Shown piece after piece: positions 26,877 to 35,540 of a stretch of DNA of 64,000 bases. Source of the stretch: Variovorax boronicumulans (GTDB lineage Bacteria; Pseudomonadota; Gammaproteobacteria; Burkholderiales; Burkholderiaceae_C); assembly GCF_007677875.1 (NCBI RefSeq), contig NZ_VEDO01000008.1, positions 124,001 through 188,000 of the forward strand, written 5' to 3'. The position numbers were made by a program, and so were the translations under genes. Below the pieces are notes generated by a model, which made no database searches, had not been told where the DNA came from, and saw only the letters and a program-made list of their open reading frames with translations. The stretch's first letter is position 1, and every line of letters starts with the position of its first letter.

Positions 26877-27726
26877 CAGTCTCCATGGCCAGGCACAGGT
26901 CGGCCCAGGCCTTGGCCTTCTCGGGCAGGCTGCGCAGCAAATAGGCCGGGTGGTAGCTCACGACCACGGGCACGCCCTCGTAGCGGTAGACCTTGCCGCG
27001 CAGCCGGCCCAGCGGCTGGGTCTGCACGTCGGGCACGCTGCCGGCCAGCAGCGACTGCACGGCGAAGCGGCCCACGGCCAGGATGATCTTGGGCTGCAGC
27101 AGGGCGATCTGGCGCTTGAGATAGGGCTCGCACTGCGCCACCTCGTCCAGCGCCGGATTGCGGTTGCCGGGCGGACGGCACTTGAGCACGTTGACAATGA
27201 AGGCTGCCTGTGCGCCGCGCACCTCGCCATGCCGGCTCACGCCGACGGCGCGCAGCATGTTGTCCAGCAGTTTGCCGGCCTGGCCGACGAAGGGCTCGCC
27301 GCGCAAGTCTTCCTGCTCGCCCGGCGCCTCCCCGACGATGAGCCAGTCCACGCGCGGGGGGGCCTCGGCTTGCGGCGCCGCGGGACCCACGCCGAACACG
27401 GTGTTCTTGCGCGTGCCGCAGAGTTTGCAGGCCTCGCAGCCGGACACGGACTGCTGCAGCGCGGCCCAGTCCATGGCGGCGATGGCGGCGGCGCGGCCAT
27501 CGCCGGCTGCCGGCGCCACCGCGGGCCGGGGTGTGGCCACCAACGCGGGCGCCGGAGCGGCCACGACTGGCGCGGGCCGCGCAGCGATGGGCGGCGCCAC
27601 GGGTGCGGCGACCGTCTCGGCCGGGGCCGCAACCGGCTCCGTCGCGGCTGGGGCCTGCGGCCACCAGACGCGCACATGCATCTCTTCCAGCATCGCGCGC
27701 TGGCGCGCATCGAGTTCCAGGGCCAT
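26863..27726 (-). CDS. Uracil-DNA glycosylase, family 4 (iron-sulfur type)
   Basis: This 287-residue enzyme removes uracil from deaminated DNA. The C-terminal 190 residues form the family 4 UDG domain: [4Fe-4S] ligands CEACKLC, then a Cys in NVLKCRPPGNRNP and a Cys in QCEPYL. The active-site motif is GEAPGEQED, and YHPAYLLR is the last conserved segment. The N-terminal ~90 residues are unusual. After a short helix they consist of an Ala/Pro/Val-rich low-complexity linker with no known domain, of the kind that often tethers repair enzymes to partners. Its gene lies 13 nt downstream of the rimI stop, so it probably closes a tsaB-rimI-udg operon. Confidence 0.92.
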   Translation of the reverse strand: MALELDARQRAMLEEMHVRVWWPQAPAATEPVAAPAETVAAPVAPPIAARPAPVVAAPAPALVATPRPAVAPAAGDGRAAAIAAMDWAALQQSVSGCEACKLCGTRKNTVFGVGPAAPQAEAPPRVDWLIVGEAPGEQEDLRGEPFVGQAGKLLDNMLRAVGVSRHGEVRGAQAAFIVNVLKCRPPGNRNPALDEVAQCEPYLKRQIALLQPKIILAVGRFAVQSLLAGSVPDVQTQPLGRLRGKVYRYEGVPVVVSYHPAYLLRSLPEKAKAWADLCLAMETVKGL

Positions 27727-27739
27727 CAGCGGGGTGGCC

Positions 27740-28210
27740 TCACAATTGCAGGCTCATGACGATGGCGTCCTCGCGCTTGAAGGTCGACTCGGGGTAGTAG
27801 CCCTTGCGCAGGCCCACGCGCCGAAAACCGTAGGCGGCATAGATCTGGAACGCGCGCAGGTTGCTCACGCGCACCTCGAGCCAGAGCCACTGCGCACGCT
27901 GGCCGCGCGCCCAGAGGCATAGCGCGTCGAGCATCACGCGGGCCCAGCCGCGGCGCTGGTGCGCGGGCGCCACGGTGATGTTAAGCAGGTGCACCTCGTC
28001 CACGCCCTTCATCGCGATGAAGTAGCCCAGCACCTCGGAGTCGCCCAGCAGCACCTGGGCCTGGTAGCCGGAAGCCAGGGCATCCTGGAAGTTGCGGCGC
28101 GTCCAGGGATGGGTGTAGGCCTGCTGCTCGATGGCGACCACGGCCGTCAGCCAACCCTCCGTCATGGGCTCGAAGCGGGCTTCGCCCGTGCGTTCGGGCA
28201 GCGCGCTCAT
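27740..28210 (-). CDS. rimI: Ribosomal protein bS18-alanine N-acetyltransferase RimI
   Basis: This is a 156-residue GNAT acetyltransferase that acetylates the N-terminal alanine of ribosomal protein S18. The RimI pattern is clear: AYTHPWTRRNFQDAL, VHLLNITVAPAHQRRGWARVML (the acetyl-CoA pyrophosphate loop, here QRRGWA), WLWLEVRVSNLRAFQIYAAYGFRRVG and a final KREDAIVMSL. The ATG at 28210 overlaps the end of tsaB by ATGA, indicating translational coupling. The tsaB-rimI pair is a conserved arrangement in proteobacteria. The very long open frame around it is not real coding sequence. Confidence 0.95.
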   Translation of the reverse strand: MSALPERTGEARFEPMTEGWLTAVVAIEQQAYTHPWTRRNFQDALASGYQAQVLLGDSEVLGYFIAMKGVDEVHLLNITVAPAHQRRGWARVMLDALCLWARGQRAQWLWLEVRVSNLRAFQIYAAYGFRRVGLRKGYYPESTFKREDAIVMSLQL

Positions 28211-28926
28211 GGGGCGGCGGCCTTCTCGGCCATGCGTTCGGCCGTGGTCTTGGCAACCTTGTTGCGCACATAGCGGGGCAGCGCGGCCTCGGCGCGCACG
28301 GCCACGCCCTCGGCCAGCAGCTGCGGTGCGACCCGCAGCATGGCGGTGGCCAGCGGCAGCGCGGCCACGCCTGGCGCGCCGGCGAGCCGGTCGCCATAGA
28401 CCGCGCCCGCATTGCCGGCCAGCGTCCAGCCATCGGGCACGGTCAGCGCTTCGGGCGCCAGCAGTTCGAAGTCGCCGTGCTGCAGCCAGCGGCCGTGTTC
28501 GAACCGGTAGCGGCCGGCATAGACCTCGTCCATGCGCGCATCCAGCGCGGCCACGACGTCTGTCGCACCCGCCAGCTGCCGCGCCTCTTCGGCCACGGCC
28601 AGCAGGGTGTCGACCGGCAGCAACGGCACGCCATCGGCGTGCTGCGCCCGCGTACCGAACGCCAGCCCCTGGGCCACCGAACAGGCCGTGCGCAGGCCCG
28701 TGAACGAGCCGGGCCCGCAGCCGAAGGCGATGGCGTCGAGCTGCGTGAGCGCCAGCCCGGCCTGGCCCAACAGGTCCAGCACCATGGGCAGCAGTGTGGT
28801 GGAGGCCTGCGCGCCGCCGGGCCCGCGGCATTCCAGCACGCGCGCACCGTCGCAGACCGCCACCGACAGGTGTTCGGTGCTGGTGTCGAACGCCAGCAGG
28901 CGCGCTCTGGAGGAATCGGGGAGCAT
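28207..28926 (-). CDS. tsaB: tRNA threonylcarbamoyladenosine biosynthesis protein TsaB
   Basis: TsaB is the inactive Kae1/TsaD-like partner that supports transfer of the threonylcarbamoyl group to A37 of ANN-decoding tRNAs. The 239-residue ASKHA-fold protein shows LLAFDTSTEHLSVAV at the N terminus and FGCGPGSFTGLRTACSVAQGLAFG in the middle, both diagnostic. It is followed by rimI with a four-base overlap. Another protein of the same pathway (Sua5/TsaC type) is encoded at 32805-33830. The ATG at 28926 is preceded by GATAAT 7 nt upstream and no Shine-Dalgarno sequence. It is divergent from dacB with a 40-nt gap. Confidence 0.95.
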   Translation of the reverse strand: MLPDSSRARLLAFDTSTEHLSVAVCDGARVLECRGPGGAQASTTLLPMVLDLLGQAGLALTQLDAIAFGCGPGSFTGLRTACSVAQGLAFGTRAQHADGVPLLPVDTLLAVAEEARQLAGATDVVAALDARMDEVYAGRYRFEHGRWLQHGDFELLAPEALTVPDGWTLAGNAGAVYGDRLAGAPGVAALPLATAMLRVAPQLLAEGVAVRAEAALPRYVRNKVAKTTAERMAEKAAAP

Positions 28927-28933
28927 GGCCGGG

Positions 28934-28939
28934 ATTATC
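28934..28939 (-). promoter_or_regulatory. Candidate -10 box of tsaB-rimI, leaderless spacing
   Basis: GATAAT (five of six matches, minus strand) ends 7 nt before the tsaB ATG. Its expected -35 position overlaps the dacB -10 box, so the two promoters would interfere. Confidence 0.45.
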
Positions 28940-28952
28940 GATGGGCCGCCGG

Positions 28953-28958
28953 TAGACT
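28953..28958 (+). promoter_or_regulatory. Candidate -10 box of dacB, leaderless spacing
   Basis: TAGACT ends 8 nt before the dacB ATG, with CGCGCGCC in between and no Shine-Dalgarno sequence. Confidence 0.38.
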
Positions 28959-28966
28959 CGCGCGCC

Positions 28967-30409
28967 ATGTGGTCGCCCTTGTCCCGGCTGGTCCCGCTGC
29001 TGGCGGGTTGGATGTTGAGCCTGTCCAGCGGGGCCGCCCCGCCCGGCGCCGAGCGCCCGCTGCCCCCGGCCGTGGCCACGGCCCTCGCCCAGGCCAAGGT
29101 GCCGCGCGACGCCGCGGCCTTCCTCGTCCAGCCTCTGGACGATGCCGCGCCACGGCTGGCCCACCGTGTGGATGCGGCCATGAACCCGGCCTCGGTCATG
29201 AAGATGGTGACCACGCTGGCCGCGCTGGACCAGCTCGGCCCCACCTACACCTGGAAGACGCGGTTCTACGCCGACGGCCCCGTGGCCGACGGCGTGCTGC
29301 ACGGCAACCTCTACATCGAAGGCGGTGGCGACCCCAAGCTCGTGCTCGAGCGCGTGGACAGCGCCTTCCGGGCGCTGCAGGCGGCCGGCGTGCGTCAGGT
29401 GCGCGGCGACATGGTGCTGGACAACAGCATCTTCGACATGCCGGCGCATGACCCTGCGGCCTTCGACAACGAGCCGCTGCGTCCCTACAACGTCGCGCCG
29501 GACGGGCTGCTGGTCAACTTCAAGGCGTTGATCCTTCGCTTCACGCCGCAGGCCGACGGCACGGCGCTGGTGAGGAGCGAGCCGCCGCTGACCGGGGTGG
29601 CCGTGCCGGACGCCGTGCCCCTGGCGCGTGGCCAGGCCTGCGGCGACTGGCGCAGCGCGCTGCAGGCCGACTTCTCCGACCCCAACGCCGTGGTACTGCA
29701 GGGCAATTACCCCGCACGCTGCGGCGAGCGCGACTGGGCCGTGGCTTATGTGGAGCCGGCCAGCTATGCGCAGCGCGCGCTGCTGGCCCTGTTTCGCATG
29801 GCCGGCGGCCAGATCGACGGCAGCGCCCGACAGGGCCGCAGGCCGACCGACGCGCGCTTGCTGCTGGAGGCGCCCTCGCTGCCGCTCGCCGACGTGATCG
29901 CCGACGTCAACAAGCGCAGCAACAACGTCATGGCCCAGCAGCTGCTGCTGACGCTGGCGGCCCAGCGGCACCTGCCGGCCCGCATGGAAGACGGGCGTGC
30001 GGCCATCGCCGCCTGGTGGCGCCGCTTCGTCGGCAGCGCCACCCCGGCCCCGGTGCTCGAGAACGGCGCAGGCCTCAGCCGCGACGAGCGCATCAGCGCC
30101 AACGCGCTGGCGCGCATGCTGGCGCGCGCCAGCCGCCATGCGGAGGCCGCCACCTACCTGCAATCGCTGTCGCTCGCCGGCGTGGACGGCACGACCGAGC
30201 GCATGCGCGAGCGCGGACTGGTGAATGTGGTCGGCAACGCCTGGCTCAAGACCGGCTCGCTGCGCGACGTAGCGTCTGTCGCCGGCTACGTGCGCGGCCG
30301 CAGCGGCCAGCGCTACGTGGTCGTGGCCATGGTCAACCATGCCAACGCCCCCGCTGCGCGTTCGGCGCTGGATGCGTTGCTCGAGTGGACTGCGGAAGAC
30401 AACCGCTGA
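28967..30409 (+). CDS. dacB: D-alanyl-D-alanine carboxypeptidase/endopeptidase (PBP4 type)
   Basis: This is a 480-residue periplasmic low-molecular-mass penicillin-binding protein (peptidase family S13) that trims or cleaves peptidoglycan cross-links. The signal peptide spans residues about 1-23. The active site is complete: SVMK with Ser76 and Lys79, SNN at 318-320 and KTG at 428-430. The large insertion between the first two motifs is normal for class C PBP4. The ATG at 28967 gives a good signal peptide, while the longer open frame upstream reads antisense to tsaB. It is divergent from tsaB with overlapping promoter signals. Confidence 0.94.
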   Translation: MWSPLSRLVPLLAGWMLSLSSGAAPPGAERPLPPAVATALAQAKVPRDAAAFLVQPLDDAAPRLAHRVDAAMNPASVMKMVTTLAALDQLGPTYTWKTRFYADGPVADGVLHGNLYIEGGGDPKLVLERVDSAFRALQAAGVRQVRGDMVLDNSIFDMPAHDPAAFDNEPLRPYNVAPDGLLVNFKALILRFTPQADGTALVRSEPPLTGVAVPDAVPLARGQACGDWRSALQADFSDPNAVVLQGNYPARCGERDWAVAYVEPASYAQRALLALFRMAGGQIDGSARQGRRPTDARLLLEAPSLPLADVIADVNKRSNNVMAQQLLLTLAAQRHLPARMEDGRAAIAAWWRRFVGSATPAPVLENGAGLSRDERISANALARMLARASRHAEAATYLQSLSLAGVDGTTERMRERGLVNVVGNAWLKTGSLRDVASVAGYVRGRSGQRYVVVAMVNHANAPAARSALDALLEWTAEDNR

Positions 30410-30583
30410 CGCGCTAGTGCATGCAAACGCCCGATGACAAGGAAATTTGCACACCTTCTCTGGTCGACTTGATAACCGTTTCGTTCAAAAATCGGCCGCT
30501 GGAGCGTGTCTGGCTGTAAATTTTGTGAGCGTGTTCGCGCACGTGCCGGACCCGCCTGCATTCAAGCCGACGAAAGGAATCCC

Positions 30584-31717
30584 ATGCTTTTGAAGAAAAC
30601 CTCCCTGGCCGTGGTGACGGCGCTGGCGCTGGCTGGCTGCGGCGGCGGTGATGACGACCCGACCTACAGCCGGCTGGTGTCGTTCGGCGACAGCCTGTCG
30701 GATGTAGGTAGTTACAGGACGCCGGGCATCGCCAGCCTGGGCGGGGGCAAGTACACCGTGAATGGTGGCGGCAACGAGGTCTGGACCGAGCAACTTTCAA
30801 TCGAACTGGGCCTGCCAGCACCTTGTGCTGCGCTGACAGGACTGGAGGCCAGCGGCATCTTCGCGGCATTGGCGGCACCGATCACCCCCCACGCCGGATG
30901 TACAGCTTATGGACAAGGTGGCTCGCGCGTGACGAATCCGGTGGGCCCCTGGAACAAGGCTCTGCTGCAGATTCCCACTGAGCAGGCCCAATTCCAGGGT
31001 CAGCTGGGCCAGCTGACCGTTCCCGTCGCCACACAGATCGCCAACCACCTCGCTACTTCGGGCGGCAGCTTCACAGGCAAAGAACTGGTGACCATCCTGG
31101 CTGGGGCCAATGATGTGTTCGTGGCGACCGACGAAGTCGCGGCAGCAATCGCTGCAGCATCCGCGACCGCCACCTCGCCCGAACAGGTCGTGGCCGCCTC
31201 GCAAGCCGCCGGAGCACAAGCCGTTGGCGCATTGACGCAAGCAGGTACAGAGCTGGCAGATCTGATCAAGAACCAGATCATCGCCAAGGGTGCCAAACGC
31301 GTCTTGGTTTTGAACCTGCCCAACATCAGCAAAACGCCGGAGGCCGTTGGCGCGGAGGCGGCCATGCCAGGCTCGCAGCAGTTGGTCGACACCATGACGC
31401 TCGCCTTCAACGCCGCACTCAAGGCCGGCCTGGACGGCACGGCTGAAGTCTTGCAAGTCGACTTCTACGCCCAAAATTCCCAGCACTCGGTCACGCCTGC
31501 GGCATTCGGCCTCACCAACACCAGCACGCCGGCCTGCACCAACACCTTCCCGAATGCACCAGGCTTCCTGGCTCCCTCGCTGACCTGCACAACGGCAACG
31601 GTGCAGGCGAACTCGGCGCGTTACCTGTTCGCAGACACGGTGCACCCCACTCCTTATGGCCACACCCTGATCCGTGATATGGCGCTGGCTGCGCTCAAGG
31701 AAAAAGGCTGGCTCTGA
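30584..31717 (+). CDS. SGNH/GDSL hydrolase lipoprotein (catalytically complete)
   Basis: This 377-residue lipoprotein has the lipobox LALAGC (Cys19) and a short Gly/Asp spacer before the hydrolase domain. The SGNH blocks are all present: block I SFGDSLSDVG with Ser37, block III LAGANDVF with Asn176, and block V DTVHPTPYGH with Asp351 and His354. It should be an esterase or lipase at the outer membrane or periplasm; the substrate is unknown. AAAGGAA lies well placed before the ATG. The 174-nt upstream gap is relatively AT-rich and holds a TGTAAATT stretch that may be promoter. It is convergent with a degenerate paralogue, with a shared terminator between. Confidence 0.9.
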   Translation: MLLKKTSLAVVTALALAGCGGGDDDPTYSRLVSFGDSLSDVGSYRTPGIASLGGGKYTVNGGGNEVWTEQLSIELGLPAPCAALTGLEASGIFAALAAPITPHAGCTAYGQGGSRVTNPVGPWNKALLQIPTEQAQFQGQLGQLTVPVATQIANHLATSGGSFTGKELVTILAGANDVFVATDEVAAAIAAASATATSPEQVVAASQAAGAQAVGALTQAGTELADLIKNQIIAKGAKRVLVLNLPNISKTPEAVGAEAAMPGSQQLVDTMTLAFNAALKAGLDGTAEVLQVDFYAQNSQHSVTPAAFGLTNTSTPACTNTFPNAPGFLAPSLTCTTATVQANSARYLFADTVHPTPYGHTLIRDMALAALKEKGWL

Positions 31718-31740
31718 ACGTTGGCTGAACCCTCCAACGA

Positions 31741-31770
31741 CAAAGAGCCCCGAGGGGCTCTTTGTTCTTT
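31741..31770. terminator. Intrinsic terminator between the two SGNH genes
   Basis: CAAAGAGCCCC-GA-GGGGCTCTTTG is a perfect 11-bp stem followed by TTCTTT. The A-rich left flank lets it serve the convergent minus-strand gene as well. Confidence 0.85.
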
Positions 31771-31786
31771 GCAGGCAGATGCGTGT

Positions 31787-32752
31787 TTACCACCGGTTGC
31801 GGATGCGGTCGTATGCGTAGGTACCGAACAAGCGCTGCAGGTTGGGGGTCACGTACAGCTTGTCAGCGAACATGTAGCTGTTGTAGCTGACGCCGGACGC
31901 GATGGTGCTCGTCGTGCACAGGGCCGAGTTGACTTCACCCGCGCCGATGCCGATCCCGACGCCTGCATCCACCGAGGTGCACGCCACGCCCTTGGAATTG
32001 TTCATGGAGAAGTTGCCCGGATCCTCCGCGGCAATGTTGAAGTAGTACGGAGCATCGACGTACAGCACATTGGTGCCGAGGCCCAGGTTCACCGAGTCGA
32101 TCAGGAACGCATCGTTGACATTGCGGCTGATCGCGTTCAGCGTGTCGAACTGGCCCGTCGCCTGGCCCCAGGGCGTGATGCCGAGGTTGATCGCACCGAC
32201 GACGACGACCTGCTTGGCGCCTGCATCCACCAGGCGTTTTGCCAGGTTGGCCAGCGCGGTGCCCGCAGCGCGTGCATTGGTGACCGCTGCGTCCGCCGTC
32301 TGGGTCCCGGCCAGGACGGCCTTGGCCTCGAACAGCGCATCCGACATGCCGCCGCTCAGGATGACCAGGTCGTCCCCGGCAAAGGCGCCTCCGCCTGCCA
32401 CGAAAGCGTCCACCTGCTCGGTCACCGTCAAGGTCGTCGCGTCGCCCGTTACCCCGGGCTTGCCTGCAACGCGCGCCCCGACGCGGGCATAGCCCGTGCC
32501 GCCGCTGGACGATGGCGTCAGGGTGCGCCCGTAATTGCTGGCCAACTGCAGCAGCCAGTGGTTGGTGGTGCCGTCGTTCACGGTGTATCTGGCGCCGGTC
32601 TGACCCACATCGGAAAAGGCATCGCCGAACACGAGCAGGCGCGCCGGCTGCAGCTGCGATTCCGTGCTGCTCGACCCGCAGGCACTCAGCAACACGACAG
32701 AGGCACCCAGGGCCAGGGCGGCCACAGCACGCCGCCAGGAAATTCGACTCAT
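31787..32752 (-). CDS. Degenerate SGNH-family lipoprotein (probable pseudoenzyme)
   Basis: This 321-residue lipoprotein has the lipobox LLSAC (Cys25) and is clearly related to the convergent SGNH lipoprotein, for example VFGDAFSDVG, ARYTVNDGTTNHW and the SYMFADKLYVTP C-terminal block. The catalytic residues are gone. The block I serine is Ala45 (GCC codon), block III GAND is GMSD with Ser137 for Asn, and the block V His is Tyr300 after a retained Asp297. The frame is intact with normal codon use, so it looks like a maintained protein without hydrolase activity, perhaps a binding or regulatory partner. GGAGAGACC precedes the ATG at 32752. Confidence 0.83.
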   Translation of the reverse strand: MSRISWRRAVAALALGASVVLLSACGSSSTESQLQPARLLVFGDAFSDVGQTGARYTVNDGTTNHWLLQLASNYGRTLTPSSSGGTGYARVGARVAGKPGVTGDATTLTVTEQVDAFVAGGGAFAGDDLVILSGGMSDALFEAKAVLAGTQTADAAVTNARAAGTALANLAKRLVDAGAKQVVVVGAINLGITPWGQATGQFDTLNAISRNVNDAFLIDSVNLGLGTNVLYVDAPYYFNIAAEDPGNFSMNNSKGVACTSVDAGVGIGIGAGEVNSALCTTSTIASGVSYNSYMFADKLYVTPNLQRLFGTYAYDRIRNRW

Positions 32753-32804
32753 CGGTCTCTCCAGAAAAAGTTGCCGGGAGTGTACGGCGCAGGCGGCATC
32801 GCGC

Positions 32805-33830
32805 TCAGGCGGCCGCTGCGCGTTGCAAACGGTCACGTATGCCCGCCCACGCGTCATCGGGCGGAGGCGCTTCCACCCAGATCAGGCGCACGCCGGTCGC
32901 GTCGAGCTCGCGCAGCACGGAGAACAATTCACGCGCCGCGTCTGCAGGGTCGACGGGCATGTGCCGTACGAGGACGCGGCGCGATGCACTGCGCAGCGCC
33001 GTGCGCGCATAGACCGCCACGGTTGGCGTGGCGTCCACGGTCTCGTCCAGCTCCGTGCCCAGCACCTGCAGCGCGGCCTTCAAGGCGGCCGCGTCCATCA
33101 GGCGTACGCTGGCGTGCGGCGCGTAGTGCGCAGCCAGCGTGCCCGAGGCGCGCGGGTCGGCTGCCAGTTCGTCCTTGCCGCGCACGGGCTGGCCGCACAC
33201 GGCCTCGATCTGCGCGCGGTCGATCCCGCCGGGGCGCAGCAGCACGGGCACGCCGCGCGTGGCGTCGACGATGGTCGATTCGATGCCCACGTCGCAGGCG
33301 CCACCGTCCAGCACCAGCAGGTCGTCGCCGAACTCCGAGGCCACGTGCGCGGCCGTGGTCGGGCTCACACGGCCGAACTGGTTGGCGCTGGGTGCGGCCA
33401 CGCCGGACACACCCAACTCGGCAGCGGCGCGGAACACCGCCTGGGCCACCGGGTGCGACGGGCAGCGCAGGCCGATCGAGTCCTGCCCGCCGGCCGCCTT
33501 GGCACCCACGGCGGCGCGGCGCGGCAGGATCAGCGTGAGCGGGCCGGGCCAGAACGCACGGATCAAGGCCTCGGCCCAGACCGGCCAGTCCTTCGCGAAA
33601 TGCGCGAGTGCCGGCGGCAGGCGGCCCCCATCGCCAGGCGCGACATGGACGATCAGCGGGTGGTCGGCCGGCCGGCCCTTGGCGGCGTAGATCTTGTCCA
33701 CGGCCGCGTCGTTGCCGGCGTCCGCCGCCAGGCCGTAGACGGTCTCGGTCGGCAGGCCCAGCAGTTCGCCCGCGGCCAGCGTCTGGGCCGCGCGCGCGAT
33801 GGCGCCGGGATCGGCAGCAGCGACGATCAT
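32805..33830 (-). CDS. L-threonylcarbamoyladenylate synthase, Sua5 type
   Basis: This enzyme makes threonylcarbamoyl-AMP from threonine, bicarbonate and ATP for t6A37 modification of tRNA. The 341-residue protein has the YrdC domain (residues about 8-200, LPTETVYGLAADA, KGRPADHPLIVH, SGVAAPSANQFGRVSPT) plus the C-terminal Sua5 domain, so it is the long Sua5 form rather than TsaC. The linker AAHYAPHA is recognisable. The ATG at 33830 lies 2 nt after the purK stop, making purE-purK-sua5 an operon. Together with TsaB, encoded at 28207-28926, it supports t6A synthesis. Confidence 0.94.
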   Translation of the reverse strand: MIVAAADPGAIARAAQTLAAGELLGLPTETVYGLAADAGNDAAVDKIYAAKGRPADHPLIVHVAPGDGGRLPPALAHFAKDWPVWAEALIRAFWPGPLTLILPRRAAVGAKAAGGQDSIGLRCPSHPVAQAVFRAAAELGVSGVAAPSANQFGRVSPTTAAHVASEFGDDLLVLDGGACDVGIESTIVDATRGVPVLLRPGGIDRAQIEAVCGQPVRGKDELAADPRASGTLAAHYAPHASVRLMDAAALKAALQVLGTELDETVDATPTVAVYARTALRSASRRVLVRHMPVDPADAARELFSVLRELDATGVRLIWVEAPPPDDAWAGIRDRLQRAAAA

Positions 33831-33832
33831 GG

Positions 33833-35017
33833 TCAGAACGGCGCGATGCCCAGGATGGAGGAGGCCTGCAGCGCGGTGGCGCGCACCGCCTCGGGCGTGG
33901 CGCCCGTGACCGTCAGGTGGCCCATCTTGCGCGCCCGTGCGGCCTTGAGCTTGCCGTACAGGTGCAGGTGCACACCGGGCAGGGCCAGCACGGCGTCCCA
34001 GGGCGGCGTCACGGCCTCGGCACTGGCCTGGGCACGCTGCGCATTGGGGTCGAACCACAGGTCGCCGAGCAGGTTCAGCATGATGGTGGGGCCGTGCAGG
34101 CGCGGGGCCACCAAGGGCAGGCCGGCGAGCGTGCGCACCTGCAGGTCGAATTGCGAGACATCGCAGGCGTCGATGCTGTAGTGGCCGCTGTTGTGCGGGC
34201 GCGGCGCGATCTCGTTGACGACCAGGCTGCCGTCTTGCAGCACGAAAAACTCCACGCACAGCACGCCCACGTAGGCCAGGCCCTCGGCCACGGCACGCGC
34301 AGCGGCAACGGCCTGCTCGCATGTGGCGGCCGGCAGCACGCCCTCGTGCACCGTGGTCACGGCCAGGATGCCCTCGCGGTGCAGGTTGTGCTGCACCGGG
34401 AAATGCACCATGGCGCCATCGCGGCCACGTGCGACGATGACCGAGCACTCGTCGGCCAGCGGCAGCATCTGTTCGAGCACGCAGGGCACGCGCTGCAGGC
34501 GCTCCCAGGCGGCCACCAGCTCCTCACGCGTGCGCACGCGCACCTGGCCCTTGCCGTCGTATCCCAACCGGGCGGTCTTGAGGATGCCGGGCAACAGGCC
34601 GGCGCTGACCTGGTCGAGCGACGCCAAGTCGCTGATGACGGCGTAGGGCGCGCACGGCACGCCAATGCGCGTGAAGTGCGCCTTCTCGGCACTGCGGTCC
34701 TGCGCGATGGCCACGGCCTCGGCCGCGGGCGCCACCGGCCGCTGCGCTGCGAGTTGCGCCAGCGCGGGCGCGGGCACGTTCTCGAACTCGGTGGTCACGG
34801 CATCGCTGAGGCGCGCCAGTTCGGCCAGGCCCTGGGGATCCAGGTAATCGGTCTGCACATGGTGGTGGCTCACGCGCCCGGCGGGGCTGGAGGCATCCGG
34901 GTCCAGCACGGCCGTGAAGTAGCCCATGCTTTGCGCCGCGTGCACGAACATGCGGCCCAGCTGGCCGCCGCCCATCACGCCCAGGGTGGCGCCGGGCAAC
35001 AAGGGGGCCTGCGTCAT
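33833..35017 (-). CDS. purK: 5-(carboxyamino)imidazole ribonucleotide synthase
   Basis: PurK carboxylates AIR to N5-CAIR with ATP and bicarbonate in purine synthesis. The 394-residue ATP-grasp protein shows [17 protein letters not shown] at the N terminus, [17 protein letters not shown] in the ATP-binding lid, and the metal-binding [25 protein letters not shown]. Its start overlaps the purE stop by 4 bases, and its product goes directly to PurE. The length is normal for the family. Confidence 0.97.
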   Translation of the reverse strand: MTQAPLLPGATLGVMGGGQLGRMFVHAAQSMGYFTAVLDPDASSPAGRVSHHHVQTDYLDPQGLAELARLSDAVTTEFENVPAPALAQLAAQRPVAPAAEAVAIAQDRSAEKAHFTRIGVPCAPYAVISDLASLDQVSAGLLPGILKTARLGYDGKGQVRVRTREELVAAWERLQRVPCVLEQMLPLADECSVIVARGRDGAMVHFPVQHNLHREGILAVTTVHEGVLPAATCEQAVAAARAVAEGLAYVGVLCVEFFVLQDGSLVVNEIAPRPHNSGHYSIDACDVSQFDLQVRTLAGLPLVAPRLHGPTIMLNLLGDLWFDPNAQRAQASAEAVTPPWDAVLALPGVHLHLYGKLKAARARKMGHLTVTGATPEAVRATALQASSILGIAPF

Positions 35018-35505
35018 ACGGGCGGCAGGTTCATGGCCTGGGCGGCCGCGGTCTGCTCGGCGCGGAAGGCATCGAGCTTGCCGCGCAGCGCCGGGTCGTT
35101 CACAGCCAGCATGGCGACCGCGAACAGCGCCGCATTGGCGGCGCCGGCCATGCCGATCGCAAAAGTGGCCACAGGGATGCCCTTGGGCATCTGGACGATG
35201 CTGTGCAGCGAATCCACGCCCTGCAGGTGTTTGCTGGCCACGGGCACGCCCAGCACGGGCACCGTGGTCTTGGCTGCCAGCATGCCTGGCAGGTGGGCGG
35301 CACCGCCCGCGCCCGCGATGATGGCCGCCAGGCCACGACCGGCGGCGGCCTCCGCATAGGCGAACATCTCATCCGGCATGCGGTGGGCGGAGACCACCCT
35401 CGCTTCGTGTGCGATGCCGAATTGCTGGAGAATCCCCACCGCATGCTGCATGGTGTCCCAGTCGCTGCTGGAGCCCATGACAATTCCGATTTGAACTGCG
35501 CTCAT
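35014..35505 (-). CDS. purE: 5-(carboxyamino)imidazole ribonucleotide mutase
   Basis: PurE converts N5-CAIR to CAIR. The 163-residue class I protein shows [14 protein letters not shown] at the N terminus, the catalytic His in [12 protein letters not shown], and [27 protein letters not shown]. It heads the purE-purK-sua5 operon, with a four-base overlap to purK. TAAAAT ends 6 nt before the ATG, and there is no Shine-Dalgarno sequence. It is divergent from a thioredoxin-like gene with only 35 nt between starts. Confidence 0.97.
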   Translation of the reverse strand: MSAVQIGIVMGSSSDWDTMQHAVGILQQFGIAHEARVVSAHRMPDEMFAYAEAAAGRGLAAIIAGAGGAAHLPGMLAAKTTVPVLGVPVASKHLQGVDSLHSIVQMPKGIPVATFAIGMAGAANAALFAVAMLAVNDPALRGKLDAFRAEQTAAAQAMNLPPV

Positions 35506-35511
35506 CGCGCA

Positions 35512-35517
35512 ATTTTA
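35512..35517 (-). promoter_or_regulatory. Candidate -10 box of purEK-sua5, leaderless spacing
   Basis: TAAAAT (five of six matches, minus strand) ends 6 nt before the purE ATG. No purine-box palindrome is obvious in the 35-nt gap. Confidence 0.45.
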
Positions 35518-35540
35518 CTTTTCACCCCCAGGTTCTCCCG

